Shown: positions 25,514-40,300 of the stretch, piece after piece
How the letters are laid out: every line of letters starts with the position of its first letter
Numbering within the stretch: the first letter of the stretch is position 1
Source of the DNA: Festucalex cinctus
Lineage: Eukaryota > Chordata > Actinopteri > Syngnathiformes > Syngnathidae
Reading direction: 5' to 3'
DNA length: 64,000 nt
NCBI RefSeq assembly: GCF_051991245.1
Contig: NC_135431.1
Location: 3,348,001-3,412,000, forward strand
Translations under genes and position numbers: made by a program
The notes under the pieces: model-generated
What the model was told of the DNA's origin: nothing
What the model saw: the letters and a program-made list of their open reading frames with translations, nothing else
Database searches by the model: none

Positions 25514-28500
25514 CTTAATATTGAGGCAGCTCCATGCTAATGCTAGCTATATTGACTCTGCTCACAAGCATCTGACCATTCGCGCGGATTTTAAACATAG
25601 AAGGGCCAAAACATGCCTTGTGAAAATTAAACTGCACTAAAAAACTAGCCACCAGAGGGTGCTATAACTGCACTAATGGAAATCAACCTGACTTTTTTTT
25701 TTTTTAAAGATGTGCAGCTTTTGCAGATGGTTTTTTTATACAGTCCAATATTGCTGAGTGTTGTTTTTCTTCTAAAAAAAAAAAAACATGTTACAAGAAA
25801 GAAAATCCAACTCAAACTCAAAGTACAGCTGTAATAGTAATAAGCATGTTTTTTGGGAGTAGAGGATACTAACATGGCGGAGAACGAGTACATTTCAGGT
25901 CTAATGGAAGCGTTAAGAGCGGATGGCTCGACCGCAACGCCGCGCTTTAACGGCGGCGGGCCGAGAGCGCCGGCGCGTCCCCCCCGGGGGCAGGCTAAGT
26001 GGTGGTAACCGGACTCCGACATGTTGCAGTCGGGGAAAATGTGATGAATTGGGAAGCACGGCGAGGGATGTAATGTAAGCGGCGCTGAGCCAAGGCGTCC
26101 ATTTCATTGACCAAACGCGCCTACTCAGACCCGGACCGACGTTAAAGTACGTATTAGCGGAAAATATTCAATTACGAGACGTGCGGGTGACGCATATTTA
26201 GTCACATTTAGGGGCGTGAATTGCCTAGTACCTGACGATTTGGATCACGTTTCATAGGTCACGATTCAATTCGATACCGATTAATCCCAGTACGAAGTCG
26301 ACTGTTGCAATTTTTTTTTACTCAGGTTTTACTCAGGTTTGAACAGCATTGAAATAAACTATTAAGGCTTAATGATCCATTTATATAACATTCTTCCATG
26401 CTTAAGTCAAGTCAAGTCAAGTCATTTTTATTTATATCAGTTTGAACTTTGAACCCTAACCCTAAGTAAGACGTTTTGTTGAATTTTTTTCCATCAAAAA
26501 TGAATGTTTAAAAATTGATTTGGCCGCCTACTGAATCGATTCGAGAATTGCGCCCTGTAATATCGTGATATATTGCTGAAGCAATTTTTTTTTAACACCT
26601 CTAGTTACATTGTTTTGTTTTCTTCCATTAATCCTTCATTCATTTCCTGCTTCATAATCACTCCAAAGGCATTTTTTTTCCATATACAAGTTTAAAATAA
26701 TTGTTCCTCAAAACATGGACATCACATTTCCCTATAGAAATTAATGAAAATGCCATTAATTCGTTCCCGGCGACGCCCATAATAAAATAATAATAATAAT
26801 AATGATAATAATAACAATAAATCACATTTATGTTGCAAACAAAAAATTTTGTTCAATGGTTTTACATAAGTGCAACTTCTGGTGTGTGCGATTAGGCCAC
26901 CAGGTGGCAGGATAATTTAATTATGCAGACACAAAAATAGAAGACTTTCACTACTACTCCAAGTGACTCAGTAACTGCAGTAATGTTAGTCATTTTTCAC
27001 AGAGGATAAATAATATATCACAGTGAGGACAATGGACATCTGTAAATAATTAAACGCTCACAATAATTGGCTTAAAAGAAAAAATGCATTCACATTATAT
27101 TTGTTAGCCTGTCTATGTTGTTTCCCATTATGTGTTAGCATTAAGCTAAGTATGTTTGTTATCGCTACAAGCGTAATTCTCTGTCTGTTTACTATGACAG
27201 AAAATAATTAGCCAAACGACAACCCGTATCTCAAAAACACTTAAGTCAGGTGAGGAGAATCTCTGTGGTGTAAGACACACCCGACAGGCAACTTTAATTA
27301 ACCCTGGCCCGAACGAACGCATCATTTCCTGCCGGAGGAAGGAGCGTAAAAGTAGGACAGCGAGAGCGACGACGTGACCCGGTCTCGCAAGGACGACGCC
27401 GGCAGCTGTTTTTACTCCACTGTCCTCGCGGGGATGGCGATGGCGGTCGGGACCTTACTAATGCGCTGCTTCACCTTCCAGGAAGAGGAAGAGGAGGAGG
27501 AGGAGGAAGATTGTGTGCAGTGTCGTAAATTCAATGGCGGGCGGTGCATTTGCTCCTTCTTGTGTTTGATTGTTATGACGACTCTGAAGCACATTCATTG
27601 CTCAGATAATTTTTTTTGCTCGTGATGGCCGCCGCTTGAATCCACGTGGCCGCACGCGTCCCGCAAAAAAAAAGAAAAAAAAGTGTGACACTGTGATGAT
27701 AATCATGTGTTGAGTAGCGAGTCCGCGGGGCGAGCGCCGAGCTTTCTCCTTTTGATAGCTGCCATGTGCATCCGTCATCGTGCGCGTCGGGCCTCGGACG
27801 GCTGATAAGACGGACGCGTTTGAAGAATCGGTGAAGGCCCTGTCGCCGCTAAATGCAACACAAATCCGTGACCACACACAGTGACCACTACTAGCTGCTG
27901 TTACTACAGTACAACCGCTACTACTCATTAGTGACCTCTACTATTATTACTTGTAAATAATAATTGCTGCAACTAACATTTCTATTTACTAATCTGACCA
28001 CAACAATTACACTAGTACTGACTACTCCTACTACTATTAGATTTAGTACCTGCTACAACCACTACTACTATTACTCTAAAGACCTCCTACAACTACCAGA
28101 AATACTTCTAACTACAAGTTAATGCTCCTATGACTACTACGAGGAGTTACTACCACAACCACTATTACTATCTACTGTGACCACTCCAGATACTACTTAT
28201 TATTACAAAAAAACAACAACAATGACTACTTGCTACACCACCACCATTATTACTAGTACTACCGACCATGACCGCAACTACTTTCCAGTACTCATTACTA
28301 AAACTATTACTTAGCAGTACAAAAACAACTCCTAAGTGACTATTGTTAGTACTGCAACTACTACAAATTGAGAGTATACACGACTGCAATCACTACTAAC
28401 TAGTAGTGACTACTTCTATTACTGGTACTACTACTACCACCACTACTACTACAATCGCTACTGTGACTACCATGACTACTACCAGTAATGACTACCCACT

Positions 28501-31500
28501 AGTGACCACTACTAGTTCCCACTACAATTACTGTAACTAAAACTATTAGTACTATGAACACAACCCCTAATAGTGACTACTACTACTACTACTACCACTA
28601 CTACAACCACAACTATTAACTACTATTGACGACTTACACAGTAAAATCTGTAGAGTAAATTTGCTTCTAAGAGTAAATTTGACTATTTAAAGTGGGACCA
28701 AATACTCTGTTTTAGAGTAGGCTAATATTTACACTTGGAAGAGAGTAAAACAAAGAACTCAATGGTTGAAGAACAATCTTCATCTTCAGAGAAAGCCCCA
28801 TTACCACCTGAGCTATGCCCCTCCTACTGTTTGCTTATATCCAAAAGATGCCCAAAACATTTTGAATTTGTTCCTCAACCCTTGAATGACTTTTATTTTA
28901 TTTTTTTCCAATTCTTTATCTTACTGTCATCCAAGTGTAAATATTACCCTAAAACTGAGTCTATTTGGTCCCACTCTAAATAGAGTCAAATTTACTCTAC
29001 GGAATTTACTGTAACTACAAACAACACTACTAACGAGTAGTGACTAGTCATACTATGACTGTATGTAAATAATAACAAACAATGTAAATAATAACTATTA
29101 AATGGCAAGAAATCATAATAAAATTCGCACAGCTCGTTAAACTAAAATAATCAAATGTGATGTTTCCATAAAGTGGCGAGCATGAGTCAACGTCGGCCAT
29201 CTGTTCTGATGAACCCACGCACCAACGAGGCGCCTGATTGGTCAACCACAACGGCAAACATGTTTACAACGTTTTGCACACGGCATCATTTATGGAGCGC
29301 AGAAAGCTGTGAATTTCTACGCCCTTATAAAAAATGTTTACAGCAGAAAAGTCCAAATAATCCATACAAGCAACTTTTACACGTCCAATAAATCCCGGGG
29401 AAATAATGACGTGTTTTTCTTGAGCGTTATTTTGCACACCTAAACATCTGCGAGAGGATAATGAGCCAGTTTGGAGCGCGAGGTCTCCTCCCTAAATTTG
29501 TGAGCGGGCTGCATCAAATAGCTCTGACACACTTTCATCAAAGGCTTGCGCACGAGCGTGAGAGACGGGAGAGAAATTGCCTCTGAAAGGTCCACTTACT
29601 TGACTAAAGTAGGCCTGCAAGCGCTGCAAAGCACAAACAGCACAAATGCAGGCAGGAAATGGATGCAGGTCGGAAAGGGAAGCAAAAAAAAATAAAAATA
29701 ACAGGAGAGAAAAAAAAAAAAACATCTTTGATGGGAAGCTAAATACGCTCATAGGCCACTTCATTAGGTTCAAACTAATCGAATGGGATAGCACACAAGA
29801 GCTGGCAATAATACATCATTAAAATAATAAAATATATCATTTATTATTGTCAATTATTTTTTTATTGTGTGTTTAAACAAAGGCCATAACTATGACTTAC
29901 AAAAGTCTGCTAGCTTAATGCTAACATAATGTGACGGGGTAACAAAACTAGCATTTTGCTAAACCCATTTTTTTTTTAAGTGAACGTGCCTTTCTAGTTG
30001 TAATTCTTTATACATTCCTTCGTACAAACTGCTGAGTTCACATTTCTTCCGAGGCTCGCCATTTCTTGGCCGAGCGCAAAGACGGCATTGCCTTCAAACG
30101 GTCCTATTGAACCACGCGCATCAAAGCTTTGAAGAAGCCCGCGGAGCGAGCGCATGCTCGCTAGCGGCTGGTCAATAAGTCATTAGGCGAGGCTTCGCTA
30201 GCCCACGCTCACCTTGGGAGGATGGAAGTCGCCACAACGCTAATTGTCAGCGGCAAAAACAAGATGGAGGGATGGGTCTGGTCGCTACGCGGCAGAAGTG
30301 CCGTTGAAGTAAAGTAGAGGGAGTCATGTCACCCCAGAGCAGCCAATCGGAGCTGGAGGCAAGTCCGGTGATACTTATGTCGCTTTTGGCTAGCTAGCAA
30401 CAAGCTTGTGGCTAGCTAGCCACAAGCTTGGCTAGCTAGCAACAAGCTGAGTCAGTAGTCAACAATGGCGGCAATTAAGCTATTGTTTTGACAAGTATCG
30501 ATCTCACCAAGAAATGACACGGAAAGACGTAAGTCATGCTAATTGCTAAGCTAACGTAAGATTAGCCATGTTAAATCCGACCGTATCCAAGTGAGCATCA
30601 AAACAGCAGGAAAATTGTTAAGAATTAGAAAGTTGCTCCTCAAATGAAATCACTGATAAGCAAAACTGTTCTACATAAACAAAAAGTTATTTTGGAGCCT
30701 TGGGAGTGCCTACGGTGCAGTTAAAGAAGAGTATACAGTTCAACTGAAAGTAGCACAAGATACAGCTCTTTTCCCTTCACAAGTGGGCATTAAAAACACA
30801 CCAGGGCAAAGCTTTCCGAGCCAAACGCAGAACAAAAGAATCCGTCTGCCGATGTCGGGTAAGTGGCGGCAGTGCGGTGGCCTGCTGGGCGCCGTCTCAG
30901 GATGACAAGACGGGTGACGGGTTTCATAAAGCTCCACACTTGGACCTCGGCAGGAGGCCTTTGAGCTGACAAAAGGCTGCTATGGCAACAACATGCCAGA
31001 GTGGCAAGTAACATCGGAAACAAGTAAGTACATTATTGGGATTGTTGGAAGAAAACTCTGTTCTTCTTGGATAGTATTTTGTTTTTTTAACAGATGCTGT
31101 TTCTAGTTCCTAGCCCACATGTGTTGTTTTAAATCGTTTATACCTCCAAACAAAAACAACAGAATAAAGTTACTTTGTTGTCAACTGGATGAAGAAAGCT
31201 CCACAGCTCCATAAAGCAGAACAAGTACAGGAGTTTTGCATAGTCACTAGTTGCTAGGAAGAATTCATGGGGGATGATTATTTGTGCCCCCAAGATCAAC
31301 TTAAATTAAGAGAAATGACACACAAGGCAGTTGAAACGAGCTCAAACTTGAGGATGAATGTAGATAAATCAAATCACTTGGCTAATTTTTCCTAATTAAT
31401 TTCATCGCCTGTTACCAGGCAGAATTTAGAAGGGCAACACCCTTTCTGCCCCCAATCCTAATTAAGGAAACGGAAACTGGTATGTACTAGATACAGTGAG

Positions 31501-34500
31501 AATGTGTTCCCCTTGCAACTCGAGGTAGACGGCTCAACTGCCCCATAGAGCAAAGGAAGTAAAGAAGTTTGCAGAGTCACTTTGCACAACAATCAGGCTA
31601 AAATATATGACTTCTTAACTCTTTCATTCCCAGCCATTTTCACAGAAGCAACTGTCTGTTTTACTGGATTTTGACTGACTTTGCGAGGTCCACAGAATGT
31701 TCTGTTCTATTGCTATAAAAACATATCCGTTTCCATTTTTCATCATTATTCACAAACCGGTTGAAAACACTGGCAAAAAGAGCTTGTTGCAAATGGCCCT
31801 GGCTGATCTCTTATACTCTTCTGCCACCTGCTGGCCGTTTTTTGCAATAACTACCATTGCTTTAAACGACCTCTTCATGTCAGAAGCTCTATCTTTATGC
31901 TTTAGCATTAAAAAAAAAAGAAAAAAAACAAAAAAAAAACGTATCAATATGTTTTTGGGAGCGAAGAATAAAGTATTGAAAAACGTATTTATACGTCTTT
32001 GGGTTTGAATGAGTTAAAAAAAGATTTACAAGTCTGCTTCCAATCCAGTTAAGTTGCTGAATGGCAAAAAAAAGGAGATAAAAGGAGTACAAGGTTGAGA
32101 AGAAAAAGAGTGAAGGATGGATGCGGGCCAGAATGCGCGCTGGCCTACATCTGAAGAAATGGGCCAGCCCGCATCGCCCTCCAATTAATCGAGGCCGTCC
32201 GGCTGGCCGGCGGCACGGCACGGCACGGGACGTGCGGCCCAAATAAAAGCGCTCTCCCTTTAACTCCGCACGCCGCCAATTTTCACCTTCTTCATTTCTC
32301 GCCGAGCGGAGCGGCTCGCCCGCAGGAGCATCGCCAATGCTAATCGTATGAAAATGAGAGGAGATAGCCGTGAAGTGCCCCCAACTAAACGGAACCTGTT
32401 CAATTATTTATAAAAGCGGCCGGGGTGTTTATCGAAGGGCCGCCGGACGTGCGCAACGTCCTGATCTTCTCTGACCGCTGCCGATGATTTTTTTTTAAGG
32501 GTGTTTGAAGATGAGTTTTGAATAAATATTGGACGTTGGTTCATTTCAACTCATTTGCTCCCACGAACGTATAAATATTTTATTTTTATTTTATTTAAAA
32601 TATCATGGTCCCAAAGACGTACTTTCTTTTATGCTAGTGCATAGGAGAAGGCTTTGATGCAGCCTCTTAACTGAACAGAATGCTTGAAGCAGTTATTACA
32701 AAAAAATGGCCAGCAGGTGGCAACAGAGTATAAGAGATCATCCAGGGCCATGTTGCAACAGGCTCTTTTCCCCACTGTTTTAAACAGATTTGTGAATAAT
32801 GATGATACTTAGCTGTATTCTAATGCTAATTGCTGCAAAACTGAAACAAATAGAAACTTTTTTCCTGATGAAAGAAGAAACTCTAATCTTTATTTTGATA
32901 GGTTCCATATTTTTAATAGCAATAGAACAATAATCTGTGGGACTTGCAAAATTTAGTCAAAATCCAGTAAAACATCCAGGAGCAAAAGTGAAAATGGCTG
33001 CGAGTGAATGAGTTCGAAAATAACTCATTTGTGCTTTAGCAGGCAAGCGGGTGAGCGACCGCAGTATTTCGTTACGGTACCCAACCGGCGGAGCTCAACA
33101 ACACGTTGCGGTCGGTCGATGGGCGCGCAGCGAATAGACACATGAAAGCTCGTGCCATAAACAGCCAGATGCCAAAAAAAGAAGAAAAAAAATCCATCTT
33201 TGCAAAGTGAGGCGATGACTCTTCCCAGCATGTTGCAGTGCCAGCAAATCCTTTGGCGCGTTTATCAAACATCTTATCAAAGCGCCGTCAAATGTTACAC
33301 CCGAGCTCGCCTCTTTTGGAAATATTTTCCGTCGACTCGGCCCATTCTCAAGTCGTTTTTTTTTTTTAAAAGGCGTGTCAGTACAAAAGGGGAACATCAA
33401 GGAGGGCCGTTCAAAGCTGATTCATGGACGGCGGGCGGTATCCCTGGTATAAAAAAAAAAAAAGGTACGTAGCTCTGCTTACTTTGGACTTTTGTTGGAT
33501 GCACAGATTAGCATATTGACATTAAGTTAGCTAACAACTATTTTATATGGTCTCACATTTTCACCTGGATCGTATCCGTTGTGATCAACTGGAGTTGAGC
33601 CGTTCCAGAAAATCTGACTGTAACCGTTATTTGCTGAGGTTGGATCCCAAAGCGCAGACACAAATAAGATTTTAACTCTTTATAGAGGCGTAGAACAAAC
33701 TTGACTAGACGGGAAACAATGAGAATGCATCGAGAATCACGAGACGCCAAGCCAACTTGGGCTGCGGAGAGGCACAGAGGAACAGAGGTAACAGAAGTAA
33801 TAATCCGACAAAAACACACACTTCTCAGACAGGCTTATATCGACAGCGAATCGGTCTGATTGGTTGAGGCTAGACATATGGGTAACAGGACTGACATCGA
33901 ATTGTCTGATTGGCTGTTGACCAGATAAAGATATTAAAGATTCCTGACATCACATAGCGTCTTACCAGTTGAAACTAGATGCTGGTTACATCAGTTCAAA
34001 ACAGACACTTGACCTCACGGTCATGATACAAACTTAACCCTTGCATGACCCAAGTCATAACAGTAAGCATAACCCTTGCATGACCCTAGTCATGACAGTA
34101 TAAGCATAACCCTAGTATAACAGTAAGCATAACTCTTGCATGACCCGAGTCATGACAGTACTAAACATTACCCTGGCATGACCCTAGTCATGACAGTGTA
34201 AGCATAACCCTAGTATAACAGTAAGCATAATTCTTGCATGACAGTATAAGCATAACAGTAAGCATAAATCTTGCATGACCCTAGTCATGGCAGTACTAAA
34301 CAATACCCTTGCATGACCCTAGTCATAACAGTAAGCATAGCCCTTGCATGACCCCAGTCATGACAGAATCCAGATCATACAAAAACCAAAAGCGATATTT
34401 CCCATAGGAAATAATGTAGATCCAACTAATCCGTTCCAGACACCGGCTATTTTTCAAAGTCTTTCTTGAATTCTATCATGTTTCTCACATTCTTTCTCAA

Positions 34501-37239
34501 AAAAAAAGAAAAAAAAAAGTGTAAAAGGGTTTAACGGATGGCAAGGCGTATTCTGTAACGTAAACTCAAGTCTCCCGGTCTGCTCGCCGACACTCGGACA
34601 GGTTGAGACACCTTCAGCATAAAATTCTTTCACAAGTCAAGTCTTCAAAATAAAAACACATCAGTATAACCAACTTCATTTGTCTCTACGGTGGAAAGGA
34701 TTTTGTGCTACTTTACTGAGTGTGACCAAAGAAAGTGTGTTGTTATACTGCATGCTTTTATTTTGAAGGTTTGATTTTTGAAGGGGGGTGACCTTGAGCT
34801 GGATGTCAAGCGTATGGAGGAAATGCTCAAGCAGCTTCCTCAAAGGTCAAGTATGGTAACAAGTGCCGAGAGAGGAAGCAGAAGCTGACAATATACGCAC
34901 GGTCGGAGGATGCACAGTCGCACAGATAAAAAAAAAAAAAAAAAAAAAGGAGGCCGAGAACATTAATAGCTGTAAGTGATAGCCCAGGTAGCGCGTATAT
35001 GTTAACATGGCGGGACGGTGTAACGCGGTAGCTCCAGCACTAATGGATGGAAAGAGAAGGAAGCATCACGGCAAAGAGCTCACCTGGGAGCGCGAGCGGC
35101 ACCTCATCCGACAGACAAGACGGCACATTATGAAACGGATAATAGCAGCACAGCTAGCATGAAAAATCGCCTTTGTGCGCAAGGATTCACACGCTCAGCG
35201 GTTATCCTCCGGGCCTAATAATCGTCTTCGCCACTGGCATTTTGGGGATGAAAAATGCTGGCGGGCAAAACGTTTACCTGGCCGGTGTTCCTAGCTATGT
35301 CGCGTATCATCGGTGGCAAACATGGTTGAAGTTTGTTTAACACTAATACTACACAGTAAATTCTGGAGAATAAATTTTACTCTACTTTAACTGAGTCTTT
35401 TGGTCTCACTCTCGAGTAAGATTTACACTTGGAAGAGAGTAAAATATCCATCCATCCATTTTCTTGACCGCTTATTCCTCACAAGGGTCACGGGGGGTGC
35501 TGGAGCCTATCTCAGCTGGCTTTGGGCAGTAGGCAGGGTACACCCTGGACTGGTTGCCACCAGCCAATCACAGGAGAGTAAAATATTCAGAGTACATTTT
35601 AATCCAAGTATTTAGTGATATTTGTAGTTAATATACAGCCACTATAACAGCTCCATTGTTCATGACTTATTGAGCAATTACTTGGCAGGCCACTAGGGGG
35701 AGTGCTTCATAAAAGTGGCGTGGAAATGGACGGAAGTCTTCAGGCGAAGCAGACTCATAAGCTTAGTTTTGATTATTATTATTATATATTATTTATTTTT
35801 ATATATATTATACTATGTATTTATATCTATATTATTTTATTAGAATATTATACATTATTTATTTTTTATTGTTATTATTTATTTGATTATCTGCGATTGG
35901 CTGGCAACCAGTCCAGAGTGTCCCCCGCCTACTGCCCAAAGCCAGCTAAGATAGGCTCCAGCACCCCCCGCGATCCTTGTGAGGAATTATTATATATATA
36001 TTATTAATTATTATTATTATTATATGATTAATTTTATCGTAGATTATCGAGGATTTATTACCTGAGCAATATATTGATAATCATGGTATCGTCATATCAT
36101 GAGGTAACCGTTATCATGAGCCTTGTATCGCATATCGGATCGTATCGTGAGGTAGCCGGAGGTTCCCCAGCCCTACCCAGGGAGTAGATTGGCTGTCTCT
36201 TAACCTGAACTTTTATTTTTTTTTTTATTAAACTCTCTCCCAAGTGTAAATTTTACTCTATTTACAATGGGACTAACTAAATACACTCAGTTTAGAGTAA
36301 AAATTACTCCACAGAATTTACTGTGTACAATTAAAAGAACGATTTTGTTCACAAAATAAAAAACTAAGAGTGGCAAGTGATGCGCCACGTCGTCAACTAA
36401 TATAGAAACGCATCACACTCCGCATTTAGATTTTGAGCCTGCAGAGAGGAAATAGACGCACCAACAGCTTTGCTGATGACGGAGGATGGAAGTGATGCAG
36501 TCGCTACAGCTGCCAACCAGGCCCGCCAACACACACACGCCACTGAACAAACAGCACAAACTACAAAGTCAATAAAGCGTCATCGCGAGCCAAGTTGCAC
36601 AAAAGCGTGCGTGCGACAAATGTAGCCAGAAGAGAGCGCGGCTGTAAAACACGCTAATCGGCGCACGAGCCAATTGAGAAAACGTGTCAGTCAACATGTA
36701 CGACGAGCGGATTATTACTCGGGAGTTCGACTTGCCATCATTTCAAACTTATATGTTGAAGCAAGCCGCTTTTGTAAAATATTTATTCAATTTAGGGAGG
36801 AGTTTAGTGTTAGTTTGTGGGGGCGGGACTAAGTGTCTTTAGTGGCTATAAAGCAGGCCAGTTTGTTGGGCATTCCGCCGGGTTGCAAGGTCAGCTGAGG
36901 CGGTTGCCATGGCGATTTGGTGCACTGATAAGGGAGGCCAGACCGTCACGCTGCACGCGCCCACCCACATCCCAATTAAACAAAATTACTGGCGTCGCCG
37001 GAGAACCTTGTATTTCCAAAAACATTTTACTTTTCAGGGAAAAAAACTTCCAATATTTTTTTTTTTTTTTTCTTCTTTTCAACAAAACCATCCCAATAAT
37101 TTTGGGGGGTGCCACCAGAAATGCACAAAATAATAAATAAAAAGAAATAAAATTGTTTGGCAATATGTTTATCTCTGATGATTTTGTTGCTCTGTAACCC
37201 CCCCCCCCCCCCCCTCCAAAAAAAAATTTAAAAATAAAA

Positions 37240-37312
<73 letters not shown>

Positions 37313-40300
37313 TTGCCAAAAATTAAAATGCCGATCATTTTCTCCCGATACCAATCAGCTGAAAATGACGTGATCAGGACTCTGTTTCCGATCACGTGAT
37401 CGGGATTGGGACATCCCAACCTGCTGCTCACAAAATTAATTTAAAAAAAAAAAATGTAGTTTTCAATTTTTTATTTTATTTATAAATTATTTTGTTAAGG
37501 TTGTAAAATAGTCTGATTTTTTTTTTTTAGTATTGTAAAAATGACAAAAAATGTCAGAAAGATTTTATTTTTTTTTAAGAAAAAAAAAACAGCATTTACA
37601 CAGCATTTTATTTTTTTTTAAAGCGGGAAATACACAGTCAATATTTTAGATGAAAAATGTAAATAAATATTTGGTAGGTATAGTAATAAAATAAAATAAA
37701 AAACTATTATTTTTTTTTTTTTTTTTTTGTCATAATTATCCTAAGAAAAAAAAGGTAGCCAAATTGTTTGATGGGGGTTGTTTGCGTCCATATTGACTTG
37801 CTTCTGCAAAGGCTGAAATCAGCAGGCAGGGGGGAGGAGTCTATTGTCCATTTTGTGCGGCACCTCCTCCCTCTCTGATGTGAACCGCCTCCAGAAACAG
37901 GACGAGCAAATGTGAAATCCAAGCAAAGTGCGTGCGCGCGTGTGCGTGTTGTGAGCGTGCATCACACGCTTGCGTCCCCGAGGTACGAGGTGTGTGCGTG
38001 TGTGCGCCGCGCGTGTCTGCGATACCCATCTGCGCTTAATATTCCCCGCTTGCGCGCGTGTCTGCCGGCCTCGGCTGGAGAGTGCGGCGTCAAGGCGACG
38101 TCGACGATCAGCTCTTTAATCACGCTCGCTAAAAATAACAAACGAAGCACACCCTGGTCAAGGCTACACCTGCAAAAGTCATATGAACCCAACCGCGATA
38201 AGAATCCGGCGAAGAGTGGAACTGAGCGCTCGTTTTTTAGCGACAAAACCACTAGCTTGATGCTATTATAAAAAGAAACCGAACAAAACGAATGTTGCGG
38301 TGATTTAAGGAACAGACACTTGAACACAAATGGGGCAAAAACACATGTAGACTGAATTTAACAATACTCAATGGCATGTATTCTTTATCCTCTGCAAAAA
38401 ATAAAAATAAATAAGGATAAAAGGATAAAAAAGGGATTATGAGACTCCAAAAACTGTGCAATCACTCGCGTCAGCTCTGTATTTTATATAACTTTCATAT
38501 TACCTTAAATTCAGGTTAACTGATTTTGGAAACAGGACAATTAACTACTGGATCTATTTTTAGGAACGTAATGTTACTGTCCGAAGAGACACCATACATT
38601 TGATTGGTCACTTGTTAGCAGGGATGCAACGATATCCAAACGTCACGAAACGATATTATCGAGATATGAAGCTCACGATACGATAATTATCACAATATTG
38701 TGGGAAGGTTGGCGATATTTAAAAAAAGGTCACAATATTTGCAAAAATAAAATAAAATGTGCTTTTGTACATAACAGCAATGTTATGTTATTATTATTAT
38801 TATTATTATTATTATGTTATTATTATGTTATTATTATGTTATTACTATGTTGTTAATGCACGCACAAGTTGAGTTCCTCCACATATTGACTTTATCCCTT
38901 CATTTGACAATTAGTGTAGATTTTCAGCATAGAAGGGCCAAAACATCCCTAATGAAAATTAAATTGCATTAAAAAAAAAAAAAAAAAACTAGCCACCAGT
39001 GGGTGCTAGAACAGCACAAACGGAAATCTTTTTGAATAGGTGTGCTGCATTTAAATATCGTGACCATGACGACGACGATATTGTGGCAGTTTTAATATCA
39101 CGATATCGCGCTTATCGTTACATCCCTACTTGTTACTAGGCAGAATTAAGCACAGACAAGATGTCATGTAAACATCCAATTAGAAAATGACTTCAAAGAC
39201 ATCAGGATGGTTCGCCATCAACTCTGTGTTACATAGAAAATTTACATTACTGGATTTTTTTCGCCCCCAGAAAATGCATTAAAAAATTTGACCCAGGTTT
39301 TTAGTATCTAGACAAACGAGAAGCAGCCTTGTAGACACTAAGGCAATAAACGACCAACATAAACATGCTTCATTTTTTCGCAATTACTCCTAAAGTAGCG
39401 TACCTCTCTAAACTGAGCGTTATCATCTTTACACCGAAATAATTTTTGTCCGCTGACCCGCCAACGTTTCCCAGCTCACAAGCATTCAAACACAGAGAGA
39501 GCGAGGAAGGTCTGAAATTGGCGAGACGCGTTCTGGCGGTGACATTCATGCCTTTCTGCGTCTTTGCCTGCAGCATGTGACGTCTTCGCTTCCCCGGCAA
39601 TACTCGCTCTTTTTTTTTTTTTTTTTCCGCCCTCACACTTTGATAGGCTCCTCAGTCATGTCATGTCATTACGGTTGTTGCCGATGGCGAAATGACTGCT
39701 GCTGCGATGCACATGCGCGGTCAAAGCTAACAAAATATCTTTTTCTGTTTCCTTAGTAATCAGCGGGAGATGGATTGGTTTCACCAAAAACGCCCGGTTC
39801 GCACCAAAAAAGCAGAGAAAACAAACAATTACATCTTGAAAACAGCGACATAGCTTAGGCATTACGTTTGCTAGCTTAATGCTAACGCTAATGCTAACAC
39901 ATAACGTAAGGGGCCATTATTGTAGCAAAGCAACTTGCAGCCGCGTAACCAGATTCTCAAATATTTAACTGGAGTCACAAATACATAACCAGAGTCACAA
40001 ATATGCTTAACTGGATTCACAAATATGGAAACAAATTCCCAAATTTGTGTAATAAATTTACAAATGTGGATCCAGACTCACAACTGTTTAACAAGAGTCA
40101 GAAATGAGCTGATTCACAAATCTGTGAAATTAATTTGGCAAATGTGAAACCAGAGTTACAAATACTAAGCAAATATATAACACAAATATATAACCAGAGT
40201 CAGGTATATACCTAACTCATTTGCTCCCAAAAACGTATAAATACGTTCTGTTTTAAATATTACCATGCTGTCAAAGACGCATTTATACGTTTTTTTGTGT

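Larger units (their letters stand above)
35351..36326. mobile_element. ACAGTAAATT-family MITE, copy 2, carrying nested insertions
   Basis: The left arm starts ACACAGTAAATTCTGGAGAA; the reverse complement of the right arm is ACACAGTAAATTCTGTGGAG. Between the arms lie a retroposon insert at 35448-35573, another copy of the same repeat in the opposite orientation at 35891-35987, and TATATTA-rich sequence. The total of 976 bp compares with 375 bp for the uninterrupted copy at 28638. Confidence 0.75.

Noticed and set aside
26450..26466. Two CCCTAA units resembling telomeric repeat
   Set aside because: Only two units; expected by chance and inside a MITE.
27374..27625. ORF with a poly-Glu run
   Set aside because: Produced by a GAG microsatellite; the remainder has no family match.
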